Positions 60,628-64,000 of a DNA stretch of 64,000 bases are shown here, piece after piece. Origin of the DNA: QALR01 sp045124015. Its GTDB lineage: Bacteria; Bacillota; Clostridia; Oscillospirales; CAG-272. A program made the position numbers and the translations under genes. The notes under the pieces were generated by a model. It was not told the origin of the DNA and searched no databases. It worked only from the letters and a program-made list of their open reading frames with translations. Where the stretch lies: assembly GCA_045124015.1 (NCBI GenBank), contig JBGVLA010000192.1, forward strand, positions 40,287 to 104,286, written 5' to 3'. Position 1 is the stretch's first letter; every line of letters starts with the position of its first letter.

Positions 60628-60764
60628 GCCTTCTCCAGCGGAGAAGGGGGCGTACCGCAAAGTACGACGGATGAGGAGAAAAAATTATAAATGCGAATAG
60701 AATTTACTCTCCTCATCCACCATTTTGCGGGGCAAAATGGTCCCCCTTCCCCAAAGGGGAAGGC
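60628..60764. repeat. Dispersed 137-bp MITE-like element, copy 2
   Basis: The left half is GCCTTCTCC-AGC-GGAGAAGG, then CGTACCGCAAAGTACG and CGGATGAGGAG. After about 31 bp the right half is CTCCTCATCCACC, ATTTTGC-GGG-GCAAAAT and CCCCTTCCCCAAAGGGGAAGGC. The outer ends are inverted, and the size and plan equal the copy at 38674-38811. It fills half of the 270-bp gap between pncB and the GH78 gene, where nothing else is seen. Confidence 0.8.
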
Positions 60765-60829
60765 TTAAAAACGGAAATTTTAGTGAAAATAAGGCACCAC
60801 TATACCCCAACTTACGAAAGGAATCCGCT

Positions 60830-62809
60830 ATGAAACAATCCAAATGGATATGGAAGCCCGGTGATTTTGAACTGTATCACAGTATGCTTCTCCATAACAG
60901 AAGAACCAAATTCGGTCTGTATTATTCCCCCATGTGGCGCATCGACGCGCCCGCGCGCAACGTGCTTTTCTATAAGATCGTCAACCTTGAAAAGCCCGAA
61001 ACGATCACGGCTTATTCCAACGCCAAGGATGCAAGTATCCTTGTAAACGGCGCACGTTATCCCGTCGGCACGACTGTAACGCTCGAGCCGGGACGCAATT
61101 TTATCAAGCTTTCCGCATATAAGGACGGCGGTTTCCCTGCATTCTACTGCGTTGGCGATAGCTTCGCCTCCGATGAAACGTGGAAGCTCGGCTCTTGGGG
61201 CGCAAAGGACCTCCCCGTCGGCACGAATGATATGTATACCGAGCTTTGGGATAATCCCGAGGTCTTCAAGTTTGCCTATGAAAGAGTCCGTCCTGTTTCC
61301 GTGGAATCGATAAACGGCGGCAAGCTCTACGATTTCGGCAAGGAATCCTTCGGTAAGCTCGTATTTGAAAACGTCGTTCCGATCTGCGCGAAATTCGCGG
61401 TCGTCTGCGGCGAATCCCGCGAGGAAGCGCTCGACCCCGAAAATGCAGTCGTTCACGTTGCCGCAGAAGCCGAAAACGGCGCATTTACCTCCACCTCCGT
61501 GGCATTCCGATACGTTTTCGTTCCCGATTTCGGTGAATATGACTTCGCCATCGATTTTGAATATCTCCCCCTCCCCGACAAGGGCGAATTCCGCTCGGAC
61601 GATGCGCTCATCAATCAGATCTGGGAGGTTGCGGCGTATACGCTCCACCTCAATGCAAGAGAGGGCTTCTTTGACGGCATCAAGCGCGACCGCTGGGTCT
61701 GGGGCGGAGACGCTTATCAGAGCTATTTCGTCAACTACTATCTCATGAATGACAACGACATCGTTCGCCGTACACAGCGCATCCTGCGCGGTGCCGACCC
61801 GATGACCATGCACATCAACACCATCTCGGATTATACCTTCTATTGGATCTCCGCGATGTGGGAATATTATTTCCATACGGGCGATATCGCCTTTATCCGT
61901 TCCATGTATGCGACCATGCTTTCCACGATGGATTTCGTAGAGGGCAGACTGGATGCAGACGGCCTTTATACCAAGCGCCGCGGCGACTGGGTATTCGTCG
62001 ATTGGTCGAAATTCTTCGATAAAGACGCAGGCCCGATCTGTGCAGAACAGATGCTTCTCTGCCATGCGTATGGATGTATGGCAAAATGCGCAGAGCTGAT
62101 GGAAGACACAGAAACCGTAAGCAAATATCGTGCGCTTGCCAAGGATCTGAACGAAAAGATCAACGCGCGCTATTGGGACGATGAAAAGTGTGCGTTTGTG
62201 GACGATTACACCACAGGCAATCGCAACGTAACACGCCACGCGAATATTTTCGCGCTTCTCTATGATCTCACGAGCGACGAGCGCAAGGAAAAGATCATCA
62301 CCCACGTCATCAAAAACAAAGAGATCCCTGCCATCACCACACCGTATTTCGAATTTTTTGAGCTTGATGCGATGTGTCAGATCGGCGAATATCAATATAT
62401 GACCGATATGCTCCACAGCTATTGGGGCGGTATGCTCGCACAGGGCGCAACGACCTTCTGGGAGGAATATTTCCCCGAAAAGAGCCGTGTTGAAAACTAT
62501 GCGATGTACGGCCAGCCGTATGATAAGAGCCTTTGCCATGCTTGGGGCGCATCGCCCATCTATCTTCTCGGCAAATATGCGCTCGGCGTTCGTCCGACCT
62601 CGCCCGCTTACGCGACCTACGAGGTAAGACCGAACCTTATGTGCTTCGGTGAATTTGAAGGCAAAGTTCCGACGCCCTGCGGCATCGTCTCCGTCAAAAT
62701 GACAAAAGACAGCGTTACCGTCCTTGCTGACGTTGACGGCGGTACGCTCGTTCTCGGCGATAAGACCTATACCATCAAGAAAAACGAGACTTTGACGGTC
62801 AATATCTGA
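60830..62809 (+). CDS. GH78-type alpha-L-rhamnosidase
   Basis: This 659-aa enzyme should release terminal L-rhamnose from glycosides. A beta-sandwich N-terminal region (about 1-250) precedes an (alpha/alpha)6 barrel. DGIKRDRWVWGGDAYQ (about 285-300) corresponds to the GH78 acid/acceptor motif, and WEEYFPEKS and HAWGASPIYLLGKYALGVRP are further family stretches. No signal peptide, so it is cytoplasmic. AAAGGAAT precedes ATG 60830. Rhamnose released here could enter the RhaA/RhaB pathway encoded at 32.7-35.6 kb. Confidence 0.9.
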   Translation: MKQSKWIWKPGDFELYHSMLLHNRRTKFGLYYSPMWRIDAPARNVLFYKIVNLEKPETITAYSNAKDASILVNGARYPVGTTVTLEPGRNFIKLSAYKDGGFPAFYCVGDSFASDETWKLGSWGAKDLPVGTNDMYTELWDNPEVFKFAYERVRPVSVESINGGKLYDFGKESFGKLVFENVVPICAKFAVVCGESREEALDPENAVVHVAAEAENGAFTSTSVAFRYVFVPDFGEYDFAIDFEYLPLPDKGEFRSDDALINQIWEVAAYTLHLNAREGFFDGIKRDRWVWGGDAYQSYFVNYYLMNDNDIVRRTQRILRGADPMTMHINTISDYTFYWISAMWEYYFHTGDIAFIRSMYATMLSTMDFVEGRLDADGLYTKRRGDWVFVDWSKFFDKDAGPICAEQMLLCHAYGCMAKCAELMEDTETVSKYRALAKDLNEKINARYWDDEKCAFVDDYTTGNRNVTRHANIFALLYDLTSDERKEKIITHVIKNKEIPAITTPYFEFFELDAMCQIGEYQYMTDMLHSYWGGMLAQGATTFWEEYFPEKSRVENYAMYGQPYDKSLCHAWGASPIYLLGKYALGVRPTSPAYATYEVRPNLMCFGEFEGKVPTPCGIVSVKMTKDSVTVLADVDGGTLVLGDKTYTIKKNETLTVNI

Positions 62810-62831
62810 AAATCCATTCAGGAGCGTCTAT

Positions 62832-63578
62832 ATGGAAACAAAAAAATTCCGATTTGAATTGACATCGTTTGCGCTTCACATCATGGCAATGGTCTTTATG
62901 ATATTTGACCACCTTTGGGGTGTTTTTGCCACAGACGGTTATCTTTGGATGACCTGCATCGGCAGACTCACCTATCCGATCTTCGCTTTTATGATCGTCG
63001 AGGGGTATTTTCACACCAAAAATCTGAAAAAATACGTTCTTCGCCTGCTCATCTTTGCGTTGATGTCCGAGATTCCGTTCAACCTCGTCATGTCAAGCTC
63101 ATGGATCGCGCCTTTGCATCAAAACGTGCTTTGGACGTTCCTCATCGGCATTCTTCTCATTTTCCTCAACGAAAAAGCAAACAAAAAGGCGCTTTGGGTT
63201 CGTATCCTTGTTTTCATCGGTACGGCACTGCTCGGCTGTCTGCTCGGCATCATCACCTTCGTGGACTATAACCACGGCGGCGTACTCATCATTTTGATGT
63301 TTTACGTTTTCCGCGAAAGAAAATGGTGGGCACTTTTGGGACAGATCGTTTGCCTTTACTTCATCAGCGTTGAGGTCATCAGCGGTCAATTTATCCCGAT
63401 CGAGCTTTTCGGCAAGACCTTTGAGCTTGTCGTGCAATCCTTCTGCGTGCTTGCACTCATTCCGATTTGGCTCTATCAAGGCAAGCAAGGTCCGTATAAC
63501 AAGGCGATCCGCTATCTGTATTACGGCTTTTATCCCACGCATCTCTTGCTTTTCGCCTTGATCCGTATGTTTATGTAG
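62832..63578 (+). CDS. TraX-family membrane protein
   Basis: The 248-aa protein has about eight helices. TraX-family landmarks are MVFMIFDHLWGVFA near the N-terminus, GRLTYPIFAFMIVEGYFHT, RLLIFALMSEIPFNLV, DYNHGGVLIILMFYVFRERK and YYGFYPTHLLLFALIR. F-plasmid TraX acetylates pilin, but chromosomal Firmicutes members are uncharacterised. It lies 22 bp after the rhamnosidase gene and may be cotranscribed with it. Confidence 0.9.
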   Translation: METKKFRFELTSFALHIMAMVFMIFDHLWGVFATDGYLWMTCIGRLTYPIFAFMIVEGYFHTKNLKKYVLRLLIFALMSEIPFNLVMSSSWIAPLHQNVLWTFLIGILLIFLNEKANKKALWVRILVFIGTALLGCLLGIITFVDYNHGGVLIILMFYVFRERKWWALLGQIVCLYFISVEVISGQFIPIELFGKTFELVVQSFCVLALIPIWLYQGKQGPYNKAIRYLYYGFYPTHLLLFALIRMFM

Positions 63579-63661
63579 CGGACAGCACCCACAGAGGTCG
63601 CTTTCCTTATCAAAACACGATAAAACGGAGAGATCGATCACGAACAAAATTCCATAAAGAC

Positions 63662-63691
63662 AAAAAGCTGTCCCGCAAGGGACAGCTTTTT
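63662..63691. terminator. Bidirectional terminator
   Basis: AAAAAGCTGTCCC pairs with GGGACAGCTTTTT around GCAA. It serves the converging TraX-like gene and the regulator ending at 63696. Confidence 0.9.
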
Positions 63692-63695
63692 CGCT

Positions 63696-64000
63696 TTATT
63701 TCGCAACCGATTCCAGCTTTTCTATGATCGCCTCAAATCTTGCGTCATGGCGAATGAAATCATAGAGCTTATTTTTGAGTCCCTGCAAGACCGAGTGGGA
63801 ATCGTTATGAGCATAATTTTTGGACGTATTTTTCGGGTCATATTTTTGGCGGTTCACAAGGGGAGAGGTATGCGGATAACCTTCGCTCGTATCATACATG
63901 ACGGCAAATTCCGCGCGCTTTTCAAGGGCGGAGAGCGCATGTTCCGCATCGTTCAGCTTGCAATATGCCACGGCAAGCTCACGGTACATTTCTTGCATAC
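63696..64000 (-). CDS. C-terminal part of an XRE/TPR-type regulator (start beyond window)
   Basis: About 100 codons are visible, and the frame remains open to the window edge. The sequence YRELAVAYCKLNDAEHALSA is a TPR-like helix pair. PLVNRQKYDPKNTSKNYAHN, then LYDFIRHDARFEAIIEKLES, matches the conserved end of clostridial helix-turn-helix proteins with TPR repeats. The N-terminal HTH would lie outside the window. ATG 63998 is probably internal. Confidence 0.75.
   Translation of the reverse strand, partial: MQEMYRELAVAYCKLNDAEHALSALEKRAEFAVMYDTSEGYPHTSPLVNRQKYDPKNTSKNYAHNDSHSVLQGLKNKLYDFIRHDARFEAIIEKLESVAK

Noticed and set aside
1..64000. CRISPR array, prophage or complete insertion sequence
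   Set aside because: No regularly spaced repeats, phage structural genes, integrase or transposase were found; the repeats seen are short, dispersed and palindromic.

Overview
The window looks like a chromosomal segment of an anaerobic, probably endospore-forming gut-type Clostridia (Oscillospirales/Christensenellales-like). Evidence: a T-box leader on serS; HPr kinase; RNase J; GdpP next to a YybS-like protein; the sporulation genes yqfC, yqfD and ylbJ; a CotF-type coat pair; DUF421-DUF4363; many short XRE regulators; and intergenic palindromic repeats. No rRNA, tRNA, CRISPR array, phage or complete insertion sequence was seen. Genus and species cannot be named from sequence alone.

Layout. 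1-5.2 kb: a truncated Thr-rich lipoprotein, a SanA/YdcF-like protein with methylglyoxal synthase, a LysR remnant, coat proteins, a small lipoprotein, two XRE regulators (the second probably frameshifted) and the GGGtGRT gene. 5.1-10.2 kb: an IscU/NifU-like scaffold, PduL, a TepA-type protease, a CmpB-like membrane protein, a DUF362-ferredoxin and IspE. 10.5-17.3 kb: an SGNH esterase, a large cytoplasmic GH28 protein, and RNase J with a leader of about 360 nt. 17.3-26.7 kb: GDPD, GdpP, a YybS-like protein, HprK, DUF421/DUF4363, an OppA-like lipoprotein and a URO-D-like protein. 26.8-35.6 kb: T-box plus serS, a ribose-phosphate pyrophosphokinase, a tandem class II aldolase, a SIS protein, and L-rhamnose isomerase and rhamnulokinase. 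35.6-49 kb: MutS2, small membrane proteins, YlbJ, yqfC-[repeat-bounded insert]-yqfD-phoH-ybeY, an LRR lipoprotein, and recO, era and a ThrE-type exporter on the other strand. 49-57 kb: tandem lipoproteins sharing one leader module, DUF1846, an enoate-reductase-like OYE flavoenzyme, the two aconitase X subunits and a candidate type I toxin-antitoxin locus. 57-64 kb: an XRE regulator facing an unknown gene, a PTS IIC, nicotinate phosphoribosyltransferase, a GH78 rhamnosidase, a TraX-like protein and the end of an XRE-TPR regulator.

How the genes fit together. Rhamnose is the main catabolic theme. GH78, GH28 and the SGNH esterase all lack signal peptides and could process imported pectic oligosaccharides in the cytoplasm. 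RhaA, RhaB and the class II aldolase would convert rhamnose to dihydroxyacetone phosphate and lactaldehyde. Methylglyoxal synthase and PduL sit at plausible outlets (triose phosphate overflow; acyl-CoA to acyl phosphate). HprK is the expected sensor for carbon catabolite control.

The least understood parts are the GGGtGRT/NifU-like pair, the aconitase X plus enoate-reductase cluster, the structured insert between yqfC and yqfD, the candidate type I toxin-antitoxin locus, and at least three families of dispersed intergenic repeats. Promoters are given only where a good -35/-10 pair was seen, and terminators only where a clear hairpin was seen.
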